From: Amanita rubescens
Taxonomy: Eukaryota; Basidiomycota; Agaricomycetes; Agaricales; Amanitaceae
DNA length: 64,000 nt
Assembly: GCA_015039365.1 (NCBI GenBank)
Contig: WION01000163.1
Location: 1 to 64,000 of the forward strand
Direction of reading: 5' to 3'
Part shown: one piece after another, positions 53,606 to 64,000 of the stretch
Layout of the letters: every line of letters begins with the position of its first letter
Position numbering within the stretch: the first letter of the stretch is position 1
The notes under the pieces: model-generated
What the model saw: the letters and a program-made list of their open reading frames with translations, nothing else
Database searches by the model: none
Told to the model about the DNA's origin: nothing
Program-made: the position numbers and the translations under genes

Positions 53606-55163
53606 ATGCCCACCATCCGTCGCATCCCAGCGCCTGTCGCACTCCTCATCGGCATCTTCTTTGGCGTCCTCTTTGTCCGTCTCATATCCTGGGTGATCGA
53701 CGCCCCGCCCATCTGGGGGAGCAGCAAGTTTGCCACCAAGTCGCGCCAACATATCTCACTCCCTACCCTCGATCAACGTCGCAGAGTGTTGGATATCCTC
53801 ACTTCCCTCTCTCCCCACTACACGAAAGAATGCACTCGCTCATCCCGTCTCCAACCCCTCTACTCCCACCAGGCCCAAGACCGCTACACATCCCTCGTCG
53901 GTCACCAATCCCCCTCTGCCAAATCCAGGCTCTACAAGCTCTTTGCCCCCGACGACCAACACCCCCTCAATGAACACACCCACCCACGATATCCCCCCAG
54001 CGACCACAAATACTACTTTGCCATCAACCTCCATAACTCGTTTAACATCATTCCAGACCTATTTGCCACCATTTTTAGAGTCGCGTCCGTCCTGGGTTAC
54101 CAAAACGTCTACGTATCCATTTACGAAAACGGTTCTACAGACCAAACCAAAGCCCTCCTCCGCATCTTCGACGCCCTCACCAAATCCGTTGGCCTACGTG
54201 TAACCATCAAAACATCCATGCGTGCCACCCGCGGGCAATTCCATCACCGAATCGAGTACCTTGCGGAAATCCGAAATTGACCCTCTTCACGACCTCCGTA
54301 ATTCCGAAAACGAATACTTTGAAACTATCATCTTCATGAATGACGTTCTCCCCTGCGTCGATGATCTCCTCGAGCTCATTTGGCAAAGTAGACGGAACAA
54401 CGCCGGGATCACCTGTGCCACCGATTATATGTACCACAATGAAATTTCCGCTCCCGTATTTTACGATAACTGGGTTGCGAGGGATATCAACGGGACGGCG
54501 TTGGAAAATGCGCCTTTTGAAAAGATTTTTCATCATTCAGAGTCGGGGCAGAGGTTCCAACGACATCTTCCCGTTCAAGTCCAATCTTGCTGGAACGGAA
54601 TCGCGGTATTAGATTCGAAACCGTTTTACTCACCTCCTCACGGTCAGATTCCGCATGGCTCGTATCACAGAGGGCGAGTGCAGTGCGAGCGAGTGTAGTT
54701 TGATTTGCAACGATTATTGGGAAGCTGGATATGGGCGGATTATGATGGTTCCTAGAGTCAAATTGGCATATGATAACGTGCGTAGTCTGGTTCAATTTTT
54801 TTCACATCCGCCCTGATTGTACGCCACCCCATCACACAGAAAGTGTTTGATGTTATCCACCCCGCGCGGAGAAATTTGACTGCGATAAGGGGGTATAAAC
54901 GATTGGGAGGTTTACCGGACGATCCGAGAACGGATCCGCAAGATCGTTCTTGGTTTGGTCCCCATGATAGGTTGTTTACGGAGGAGGAGAGTGAGCCGTT
55001 GGAATTTAGATCGGGTCCGGACTATGTATGGTGTTGGGGATGGGATGGCGCGGGTGATTTGGAAGGTCCAGATGTCGATCCGATATGGGAACGGATGTCG
55101 AACAGGTCGTCGAGGCCGGAAGCTGTTCTCGTTCGTCACGATAGGAGTATACCGTTCCTGTGA
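53606..55163 (+). pseudogene. GT69 (Cap59-like) glycosyltransferase, broken copy
   Basis: The copy is highly similar to 44124-45679 from the membrane anchor (VALLIGIFFGVLFVRLISW) to the C-terminal exon. Three lesions are visible. At about 54277 a TGA follows AEIRN, and 8 bp of the NAAFGPL codons are lost. At about 54640 one extra base after SPPH shifts frame before the RMARITEGECSASEC block. At the final intron both splice sites persist (GTGCGT, ACACAG). Most remaining codons still align, so loss is recent. It is a tandem-type duplicate about 9.5 kb from the parent. Confidence 0.85.
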
Positions 55164-55395
55164 GGGTATGCTGTGGGGTACTTTTGTATCTTGTCGTCGT
55201 CGTCGCGGCGAAGATGTAAATGACACTCGCGAGTTGGCTACGGCAACATCGCACCGTCGAGTCAGCTTAAAATAATATAATTAGTAGTAGGTTGCCGTCT
55301 TCTGGCTCATGATTCCAAGGTGGTTCATTCGTCGACGTTATTATAAGCCTGCCAGCTCACTACACATCCTACAAGCGGTCAGAGCCGCTGGAAGA

Positions 55396-55698
55396 CACGT
55401 TTATGCATTTGGTTGCCTTTATTATGAAGTGCTTTTCGATTTTCCTGAACCGTCTCTTTAGGTTAAACAACAATTTGCACAGATATTCTTTAATGAGGTT
55501 CCTTTTCACGACAATAACCAATTTCAAATCATGCACCTCCTCACAAAAGGGACACGCCCAGCACGATTGCTGGATCCAAGGATCGAGGATAGAACGTGGG
55601 ACCTCATCCAGAGCTGTATGAAACACAATCATTCTGAGCGTCCGACAATGGAGCAAATAGTGTCGACGTTGCATTCGTTTGCGCAGGCGAGATTTTGA
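55396..55698 (+). pseudogene. TKL-type kinase C-lobe relic
   Basis: Begins with VYAFGCLYYE, then an intron-like gap, then EVPFHDNNQFQIMHLLTKG, LDPRIEDRTWDLIQSCMKHN and HSERPTMEQIVSTL to a stop at 55698. These are the F to I helices of a TKL-like kinase of a different subfamily from copies A-F. Nothing upstream supplies an N-lobe or catalytic loop. Confidence 0.7.
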
Positions 55699-55807
55699 GA
55701 AACCCATCGAGGTGTCAGTATTGTCATCTGTAATAGTATAACTGATTGATTCTGTTGTTCCGCACAAACCGATACAAATGAAAAAAAAAGTACTAGTATC
55801 CACCTGG

Positions 55808-57701
55808 TTAAATAGGAACAGCAATAATAGACGAAAGCTGAGTGAGATCAACGCCAGGTTGCCTCCGCACAGCCACAATCTTCCAACCAGCGCTCCTGAA
55901 AAGCTGATCAAATTGTCCGATCGTTCGCTCTCCTGCGTTGCAAATGGACAACAGCTGTAAAGCGAATCGACGTAAGCGCCCCAGGAATGATAGGAAATGA
56001 GGGGAAAGAACGTACACCGACGTCAGCAATATAGATAAAATCGCTCACACCGCCCCAATTGGCTAATAAGGGTTTTTGGGCCTTGATGGACTCATAGACA
56101 GTGTCTTTTCCTGTTGTGTCGTCGACATCGTGGCATGCATACGGTAAGATAAGCTCCAAGCAAACGAGTTTCGTGTCGGGTGTAGCTGCATCTCTCAGCT
56201 GCTTCAAAATCGTCGAGCAATATTTGTCCGACCAGTTGTGCAACACGTTCTTTATGAAGTAAATAGAGGCGTTTGTTTGGGGTTGAGCGGTGAGGAAATC
56301 GTGTGCTGTGTTTTCGTTTTCATATCAGATGATGTTCGACGTGGTGGTACAAGTACTGGCTTACCTTGGAACTGGACTCGACCGGATGATAGCGCGTCCG
56401 GGAGTTTCTGCTTCCAAATCTACGACATGGGTGAGTAACCCAAACTATCGAACAACTGGTAACCCACTGCAATGCCATTCTCAACGACAGGCTGTCGATC
56501 TTGAATTACGATCTTCAGGTTAGAGTGATCCCTAGCAAGGGCAAGAGGAGCACTTCCGATACCACCCCCGACATCGACTACCAGCGCGTCCTGCGGGAGA
56601 GATTTCCAGTCATATGCTATGTCTGGGTAAGTTCCCACGCATAAAAATAGACACAACGCGACCCACCTGACAAAATGGCCGCGTTGCTAGTCAGAGCTTG
56701 GATACCGCTCATACCAATGTCAAATCTGCGCCGGTAGAAAGTATTCTCGGGTTGTTCGATCCACTCCCAGTATGACTTTCCCTTGCCGATTGTCCTTCCG
56801 AATGGATTGTCGGCGGGTTCACCAGATTTAGCAGTCTTCGGGTCGCTAGCGCTCTCCCATAAATATGCAGAAGCTTTGAAGTGCAGGTCGAGCCTTCAAT
56901 CGGATTGTGAGTTATTTTGATGTTGACTTCCAAATGCAGGTTTACTTACACATCGCTCATCAGGGCCGGGATCCCGTTCGTATTGTCATGCTTGTGATCT
57001 GGGCTTTATAGGCGTTAGGGCATTTATTTGGGAATACAACATGCGCATACTCTGCGATGATTTGGGCGCTCGGTTTATTAGTATCGAGCAAGCTCGAAAC
57101 TCTGTTATTCGCGAAGACGTCGGGCTTCACTTCCCGATAGATATTGTGCGTGGCCAGCAACCGCAGGCATGAACCTGTGAAAATGGTCTAAGATACCGAT
57201 ATCACGGAATGGCATCGCGTCTTACCAAGCTTTTGTGCATCCAAATTATTCTTGGCTACAATGTCGTGCACGTGTAGTCCCTACAACATGGGTTGAGCGA
57301 GAGCTCCAATGGTGATATCATCGAAATAACCTCTGGACCTGCTTCACGAAGAATCTCCGTTACATTCCCCTCTAGGCACATACGGAGAGCGGCTGACCTC
57401 CAATGCTTGTTCGCCTTCAGTCATTTGCGAAATAATAAAAGATAAATGGGCTTACTCCACCAACAGCCTGATACAAAATATTTCGGGGTGGCGACACGAT
57501 CGCATTCAATTGCAGCGTAGCTGCACTGATGACGGCTGTGGCCTCTGCTGCAACCGGATTGACCCTGAATGCTTCAGACGCGGGGTGAAAGGGCTCATCG
57601 AGGCTGGGTAGTTGGGCATTGCTTTCGTTACATGCTTGCTCTAGCGCGTCGACAGACTTTGTGACTAGGTCTAGCAATTGACGGACTTGCTGGAACGCGT
57701 T
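55808..57701 (-). CDS. SAM-dependent O-methyltransferase (fungal OMT type)
   Basis: The gene is multi-exon and appears intact. Enzymes of this class methylate hydroxyls of phenolics or polyketides, for example the sterigmatocystin 8-O-methyltransferase type. The N-terminal dimerisation part starts MNAFQQVRQLLDLVTKSVDA. A winged-helix part follows (SAALRMCLEGNVTEILREAG, HNIYREVKPDVFANNRVSSL). The SAM-binding motif is ALVVDVGGGIGSAPLALARD, then IVIQDRQPVVENGIA. The catalytic block is FIKNVLHNWSDKYCSTILKQ: the His is kept, but the usual Asp after it is Asn. The C-terminus reads QFDQLFRSAGWKIVAVRRQ. Introns are short, with GT-AG sites in phase where I checked (near 56430, 56030 and 56270). A close paralogue runs off the right edge at 63100. 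Confidence 0.85.
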
Positions 57702-58177
57702 CATTAGGATAACGAAAATTGGATGTGTCGTAAATATCACACCTTTAAATGGCCATGAGTGGGCCCAATGGAGCTGCTAGAGCGGTAATTAAGGCCGAAT
57801 CTGAAAGCTGATGGTACTGATTTTATCCGAGAGAGCTGACGGAGTTGCTGGAACATGTTCGTTAGTGCCAATAGAACATGGGGGGAGGTCGGAAAAGTAC
57901 CTTTAAATGGATACGTATACAGCAACTGTCAGTTGCGGCGCAGCCACGAGGGAGCAATAATGGGCGCTGAGCGCTGTTTTACTGTTTACTAATTACGAGT
58001 CAGATTAGTCAGCACAGTAGTGGGTCCGGAGTCCGGACGTCCGGCATTCTCTCACCATTCAATTCCACTATATAATGGACCTCACTTGTCCTGTCATTGT
58101 GCTTAAGGCAATGTAATATGATATTAAATCTCTATATTTCAAATTTGTAATAACTGCCAGCACCATTAGGAGCTACT
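57702..58177. other. intergenic region upstream of the OMT gene
   Basis: No supported gene. The minus-strand stretch 57737-57925 (MFQQLRQLSRIKSVPSAFRF) looks like a decayed echo of the OMT N-terminus (MNAFQQVRQLL), suggesting a small local duplication. The rest is A+T-rich promoter-like sequence. Confidence 0.4.
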
Positions 58178-60356
58178 ATGAGGCCTTCCACGATGGATCA
58201 GACATTGACGAATACCAGTGACGACAGTCCTATCCCTACCCTCTCAACTTTCATGTCGCAGCGCACGGCAGAGGACCGGCGGGCACCGTCTCAGGCGCCT
58301 GTGTCCTGACTCTATGCCAAACGACGAGTCAGGCGAAGGTCGCTTGGGAAAAGCGCTCCGGGCATGCTGCGGCAAAGGTAAAGATGGCGGGGACGGTGCC
58401 AGTGGTTCCGTGCAGATTAAAAATCCGGTTGTCTTCCAGCGAACGCCGAATGACGCGGGCTTGCGGGTGAGTTTGAAGGCTATCGTCGGTGGGAAACTTG
58501 GGGCTGGATAGGAGTCTGGTTGTTTGGCGTCTCGGGTAGTCGAAGCGATTCCCCTGGCGTGACAGGAGCAGTCTGACTCTCAATGTCCCTACGCCGCATT
58601 GTCAGTGGGGGAGATGTCCGCGTTGTAGTTCAAGAGGGGATCTTTTCAGGCCCTTGCTCTTTTTCTCAATTTGACCGTCAACATGCCACGTTTGTGGATA
58701 AATCCCTCGCCATTGAGGCCTTCCTACGCAACCGCGGAGGTCACCACCTCATTCTGCGCCCGAGACGATGTGGAAAGAGCTATACACTCTCGATGATTCG
58801 GTTGAGTGTCTTTCTGATCAACTATCCGCATTTGCTGATGCAGAGCCCTTCAGGGAGTTCCTGCAACGACCTCTGAAACATGATCCAAGCACTCCAGACA
58901 TAACGACCAGCCAGTTTGCAGGGATGGCCATTACTGACCATGGAGAGCTCGTTTCGAAATACTTTCGACAGTATCCCGTTTTGTATATTGACTTAAAGGT
59001 GAATTGGCTTGTTTCCGTCTCGAAGGCGGTCATACTTATCGGTTCAAGGAAGTTCAAGGACCCACATTCGAAGCCATGCTGAGCTCATTCGACATGATGG
59101 TCCGTGAAATAATCGGGAGTCTATGCTCTCCAAATAGTGACCTTGTGGATCAAAACTTTTGCAAGGAGTTACGTGGACCTGGCGCCTTGGAACAGAGGAG
59201 GGGCAATGCACTAAAGATCCTCTCACGGGAGCTTCTGAGAGTTTACCAGCAGGACGTTGTGGTCCTTATCGATGAATATGATTTGCCCATGCATTCCGCG
59301 ATAGAACATGGCTATGCTACTATGGTCTGTTCTGTTATTCTCCTCTATTCCAGCTACCTCACGTTATGTCAGGCCAATCATTTCTTTGTTAGCGCATTGG
59401 GTTCGTTGCTGAAGGTTTGTCAATGTCATCGCCTGAGACACTGTGAATTGACATCCTTCGATAGGGAAACGACGCGGTGTTTGCAAGTATGACGGTTGGC
59501 ATATGCAGAGTAGCGAAATCCGGCTGGCCGTCATCATTAAACAATGTCATTGTATGTGAAAATGCTGTGAATTATAATCATCAGTTATAATTTTTCCTCA
59601 GGATTTTCCAATGCATGCCGAAGATGATCGTTACGCGAAGTTTTTCCTATTTACAGAAAAAGAAGTCGAGATCCTCTGCGCTAATGACCGTACTCAAGTG
59701 TGTGGCCCATTCACGCATCCATTATCCATTATTCATTCACATTCTTTCTCCAGTTAAATGTTGAGTTACTTCAACCGCGCTACGATGGTTATATAGCAAC
59801 GCACGATTCTGGACCTGTCAAGCTGTACAACCCTTACTCAGTCATCAAAGCATTAGAATCGAACAAGATTTCAAACTTTTGGGTCGAAACTGGTAAGATA
59901 AATGAAACAATCAGGAAATCCGAATTGACAAACTGTACAGGGTGGTACACTCTCTTATCGCAAAGCCTTTGGCGCGCTGGTCAAGGGTTTCGTGACAATC
60001 TCGATCTCCTTCTAACGCAGAAGAGCGTGAAATTGGTGGTGGATGAGCACGTTAACTTCTCAAGGTGCCTAACCACCCTTTTTTCTGTGGCTCGGTCCAG
60101 TGGCTTACGACCAGTCACAGCTACGATGCTATCTCTGATTCCGGTCTTTGGGGTCTCCTGTATTCTACTGGTTATCTAACCATCGAGAGCGTTTCGGACC
60201 GGGCTGTGGTATGTGTTCGAACCATTTTTTTTCATTCGTGCTCATGTTTCGATAGTCTGAATATACTTTTCGAATACCAAATGGGGAGGTCGCTGCGGAA
60301 TGGCAATACCTCATTGCTAATACAGTCACGTCGCTCTCTAACGTGGTAGCTCTCAA
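58178..60356 (+). pseudogene. AAA-ATPase-like protein, at least one frameshift
   Basis: The order matches the AAA-ATPase-like family with a C-terminal PD-(D/E)XK-type nuclease region. From ATG 58583: FDRQHATFVDKSLAIEAFLR, Walker A RPRRCGKSYTLSMI, PFREFLQRPLKHDP, FRQYPVLYIDLK, Walker B-like VVVLIDEYDLPMHSAI, SALGSLLK, GICRVAKSGW, FFLFTEKEVEILC, then LLQPRYDGY, VKLYNPYSVIKALES and FWVETGKIN. Exons after 59000 join in phase. Between TLSMI and SDQLSAFADAEPF (about 58795-58815) the frame shifts, hence the pseudogene call. A sequencing error would restore it. Positions 58178-58580 contain an open Ser/Thr-rich leader (SPIPTLSTFMSQRTAEDRRA) that may be the true N-terminus. Function is unknown; such families have been linked to mobile-element or effector-like proteins. 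Confidence 0.65.
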
Positions 60357-62300
60357 TCCACATTACAGCTGAAGCCAAGTCTCTATTTCTGGGAGTGCTT
60401 CTCTTACGTCAGGTGATCTTCTGCGGGCGATACTTCGCCACTAGTCCGGTCGCGAGGGGGAACATTAGTGACTACATTATGATTGGGTGGCAAGCGTTGA
60501 AAAAATACTTCGATTACAAAACTATACCTTCGTGGAAGTCTCTTTTCTTCCTGATCCGTATCTAACCCCTTCTGTCTCACCTCAGATCACACAACTACTC
60601 CACTCACCACACATTCCCTCTCACTCGCATCCAAAGCTGTCCATTCGCTGCACTCAACAACGCCAGACGGCCGTGACCACCGGTGATGAGGATTCAGAGG
60701 CAGAGATCTCAACGACATGGAGCTCATGCTGCAAGAGTTTGACCCCCTTTGTTCGAAAGAGCTCGTTGACAAGTGGTTGCACAGGGGTGGTGCCAGAGGT
60801 GGTGAAGCTTTCGGGGAGCTGGTGGGGAGGCCACCAAAGCAAAGATGGAGGATACAGAGCTGGATTTGTTGATCTTCCTTAGCGAGAAGCGGGAGAGGGC
60901 TGAGTTGTTTCGTCCTGTGGCTGTCTACTACCTTGCTCCGACGTGAAGGTTGCCTTTATGCTATGGTACCTGTTACCTTGCTTTTCGTTCAATTCCTCGG
61001 TACAGATTTATACATGAATGATAGTTCTACTAGCCTTTCCCTGGCAATCAATATTTTTGTGGACCTTAGATAGTTCAGTTCAGCCGTACTCCGAATTTAC
61101 ATCTGAAACGTTTCCTGAAATCAATAATTTCTGTAATTTTCAGATAGCTCATCAGTCAACCTGAATCTATGTCTTTCAGAAGCTGTTATGCGGGAACAGT
61201 TGGCTGTCATTGTGAGTGCAGAACACAACCCATTTCTTGGTCTTGGTCGCCTTGTTCCCAGGCTGGTCCGCAGTAACAAATTTGTGGATTGTCGATTATC
61301 GTGCACATCATGAGACTGCTCTTAGCCTTAGTCCAGACCAAGAATTGCTACCCGTTGCTTGTATCATCTGCGCTATCAACGTGACCAACTCGCATTGATG
61401 CAAATTTATTCAATGTTATATTTTTAGGTCCACAACACGAGTACTTAATTCTACCAGGCAGAAGTGACCGACAATTCGACTGTATCTCAGTCTCTTATTG
61501 TACACATATAATTCTCGGAGAGAACTACGTGAGTCTGAAGATAGCCTGCGGAATGCCATGGCCGGGCGCAAGGCCAACCTGAACGGAATACGTGAATACG
61601 TGTTCTTTCGACTCGGATGCCAACAAAAGCACATACAAAAGGCTCTTCATGGTGATTCTGATACCAGTATAAATCTTGTCCATGTCCCGCATTTGGGTGA
61701 TAAATTCTACGTCACGTCAGGTCTCAGATTTCTAAATGCCAAAAAACTACTTCTAGCTCACTCATATTCACCAGGTACTAAAGTGGGGACAATCCACCAA
61801 AGATGGCGCCTTCCATCCCATACGATATCCTTTGTATCATATTTAGAATACGAGTCCACCACAAAATGGAACATGGGACTTACTTTCTTCGAATGTCCGG
61901 GGCTGATGAACATCCCGTCTTCGCCTCGGATGGTACAGGAAGTCGCCACAGCAGGGGAAACAGGAGGGGATATTGTAAAGTTCTTCGATATGACACGTTG
62001 TCAGCGTTGGTGAAAGATAACGTCGTAAGGCATACATACACTATGACCGAAGTCATCGCCATCAGAGGTCTCGACGCGTTTTCCAAGGATGGTAAGAGAA
62101 AGGAGGAAATGCTGGGTCCGAACGCTTTGGATCTTGTAAACCGCTTCGGCCATCGTATACTAAGCAAGCTCTTGAGTTCAAAGTGCTGAGGATAAAAGTC
62201 ATCCAGAACCAGCTTTTAAAACATTGAGTGTTTCCTAAACTGGAAGGACGTGTTCGATGCACACGAAGCAACTGGACAGTTGACCTGAAGTTATTTTGCC
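60357..62300. other. unassigned stretch with several open frames
   Basis: Frames at 60487-60882, 61498-62013 and 61803-62189 (+) are longish, but I recognise no domain. One at 61803 begins MAPSIPYDILCIIF, faintly F-box-like. Positions 60420-60530 (YIMIGWQALKKYFDYKTIPS) may be a last exon of the AAA-ATPase-like gene or another relic. Confidence 0.25.
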
Positions 62301-62319
62301 ATCATGTGAGATCGTGAGT

Positions 62320-62742
62320 AGAATTATTGTCAGGATGGGTAATGCGCGGTCTGTTCAAGCCATTCTAAAACTGTCGTTGTATTCGTCGCCTTTTGTGCGT
62401 CGTTTATCCAGCTGCATTTGGCTCACCAACGAACCGCACTCGACTTTTAACAGAATTATATTGGACTACGGGAGCAGTTTTGATGCCTATCAGCCCGGCG
62501 GCAATCAACTACCGAGGATGCGGGTAAGAAATTGTGGAGAACCCGGTCTGTTCAAGCCATTCTAGAACTGTCGTTGTATTCGTCGCCTTTCGTGCGTCGT
62601 TTATCCAGCTGCATTCGGCTCACCAATGAACCGCACTCGACTTATGACAGAATTATGTTGGACTACGGGAGCTGTTCCGATGCTTATCAGCCCGGCGGCA
62701 ATCAACTTCCGAGGATGAGGGCAAGATATTGTCGAGAACCCA
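62320..62742 (+). repeat. 197-bp tandem duplication, two units
   Basis: The block from GTCTGTTCAAGCCATTCTA (62349) through TTGGACTACGGGAGC and CAACTACCGAGGATG recurs 197 bp later (62546), about 93% alike. A partial third start (GATGAGGGCAAGATATTG) occurs at 62714. Both units are open in the same codon phase within themselves (SLYSSPFVRRLSSCI, NEPHST, LDYGS), but 197 is not a multiple of three, so the frame breaks between units. Confidence 0.85.
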
Positions 62743-63099
62743 AGGCTTACCAGATGAGTCCGCCTGGTAACTTGTTGCATTTATCGTCAAAGTAACTTCG
62801 CGTCGTTGCTTGCATAGTATCAATACCATTCCAAAATCAAAGGGCATATGTTAAGAACATCCGTAGCACCCTAATTGGGGGTAAAGGGTTTAATGCCTTT
62901 ACGGGCGTGGTACCAGTGACAGAGTCTGATCATCTTATGACGTCTGCGCGTTCACGGTGAGATTCGGCAATCAAAGTATCGGGTTATTCATAGTTGCTAG
63001 ATCCATATTTGACTTCGCTATCGCCTTCGGAGTATTACACGATACGGGTACGAATAGAGGTGAAAAAAATGACCTTGCGTCCTCCACTATGACCCCGAT

Positions 63100-64000
63100 C
63101 AGATGGGGACAGCTACAATGGACGCAAAGAGTGTGAGGTCGACGCCAGGTTGCCGACGCACGGCGGTAATCTTCCATCCAGCACCTTTAAAGAGTTGGTC
63201 AAATTGTCCGATCGACCGTTCGCCTCCGTTGCAAAGAGACATAAGCTGTCACGAAAACATGAGTGCTTTGAACATTTCCGGGAGGAAACAACACACGGCG
63301 ATGTCAGCATGATAGATGGAGTCGTTCACGGCGCCCCAATTGGCGAGTAAAGGTTTTTGAGCCTTTGCGTTCGCTGAGCCAGTAATGCCATCGCTGTCAT
63401 CCTCTTCTGTGTCATGGCATGCATACGGTATGATCAGCTCCAGACAGATAAGTTTCGTGCGCGGAGTGGCCGCGTCCCGCAGTCGCTTCAAAATCTTTGA
63501 ACCATACTTATCTGACCAGTCATGCAGCACGTTCTTCAAGAAAAAGATAGATGCATCCATTGGTGGTTGAGGAGCGAAGAAATCATGTACTGTACATCTG
63601 TATCAGATGATGATGATCGTTTTTGGCGCAAGACATTCACCTTGAAACTGAACTCGACCAGAAGACAATGCGTAGAACAGTTTTTCGTTCCAAATCTACG
63701 ATACGCTGGTGAGCAACCGATAACCGTTGATTACACAAGGCAGATCTACCTCAACACCATTCTCAACAGCAGAGTGACGATCTTGAATCGCGATGCGTAG
63801 GTTAGGGAATTCTTTCGCGAGGACTAGAGAAGCACTTCCGATGCCACCACCAACGTCAACTACCAGCGCGTTCTGCGGGAGAGTGTTCCAATCGTACGCT
63901 ATGTTTGGTTGAGCTCTCACGCGTACAATAAACATCGATATTAGCTACCCGACAAAATGACCGCATTGCTAGTCAGAGCTTGAATACCGCTCATAGCGAT
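63100..64000 (-). CDS. O-methyltransferase paralogue, cut by window edge
   Basis: The stop is at 63100, and the visible exons run right to left from the window edge: ALVVDVGGGIGSASLVLAKE with IAIQDRHSAVENGVEV, the catalytic block FFLKNVLHDWSDKYGSKILK with the normal His-Asp pair, then LICLELIIPYACHD, LLANWGAVNDSIYHADIA, and after an intron ERSIGQFDQLFKGAGWKITA. It is very similar to the OMT at 55808-57701 over the shared exons, with the same intron positions. No break is visible. The N-terminal part lies outside the window. Confidence 0.8.

Overview
The window is eukaryotic and looks like an Agaricomycotina (mushroom-forming basidiomycete) genome. Genes are split by 45-70 bp introns, and their families are typical of that group: BTB/POZ, CYP53-type and other P450s, SRPK-like and TKL-like kinases, GT69/Cap59-like glycosyltransferases, fungal O-methyltransferases, NACHT-ankyrin (NLR-like) proteins and a Zn2Cys6 protein. 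A Rhizoctonia/Ceratobasidium-like source is possible, but genus is only a guess. There are no prokaryotic operons and no CRISPR array.

Layout. 0-6.4 kb: a broken P450 (-), a BTB/POZ gene (+), a small Cys-rich secreted peptide gene (-) and a universal-stress-protein gene (+). 6.5-19.3 kb: a tandem array of TKL-like kinase genes. Copies A and B carry an N-terminal MATH-like exon, C has a repetitive coiled coil, and D is preceded by a Sey1/RHD3-like pseudo-GTPase. 19.4-26 kb: antisense 3' scraps of a capsule-type SGNH gene, an intact SRPK-like kinase, and a deleted fifth kinase copy. 26.9-28.8 kb: an intact CYP53 (benzoate 4-hydroxylase-like) gene. 29.46-30.28 kb: a fresh 825-bp terminal-inverted-repeat element with 94-bp perfect TIRs and a 9-bp target duplication, enclosing two convergent tRNA-like sequences. 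31-34.6 kb: a Nudix gene, a conserved hypothetical gene, a LINE gag-like relic and a tRNA-Leu. 34.6-38 kb: a dead SRPK-like gene and a second, decayed Sey1-like/kinase module. 39.8-42.1 kb: a Zn2Cys6 gene fused to a large uncharacterised region. 42.3-45.7 kb: a divergent SGNH/GT69 pair. 45.8-49.4 kb: an NLR-like NACHT-ankyrin gene in an almost CpG-free island. 50-55.7 kb: GT69 duplicates (pseudogenes), an APH-like relic and a kinase C-lobe relic. 55.8-64 kb: an O-methyltransferase, an AAA-ATPase-like gene, and a second O-methyltransferase cut by the window end.

The region behaves like a gene nursery and graveyard. Kinase, glycosyltransferase and methyltransferase genes are duplicated locally, and copies range from open to heavily decayed. 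Signalling and self/non-self type genes (TKL kinases, NLR, pseudo-GTPase modules) sit among secondary-metabolism genes. The strongest candidates for something undescribed are the CpG-free NLR island, the Sey1-like/kinase module, the MULE-like element with paired tRNA-like sequences, and a GC-AG intron kept in every kinase paralogue.

All gene models were read by eye from frame, splice sites and motifs. Splice junctions are given where the phases agree.
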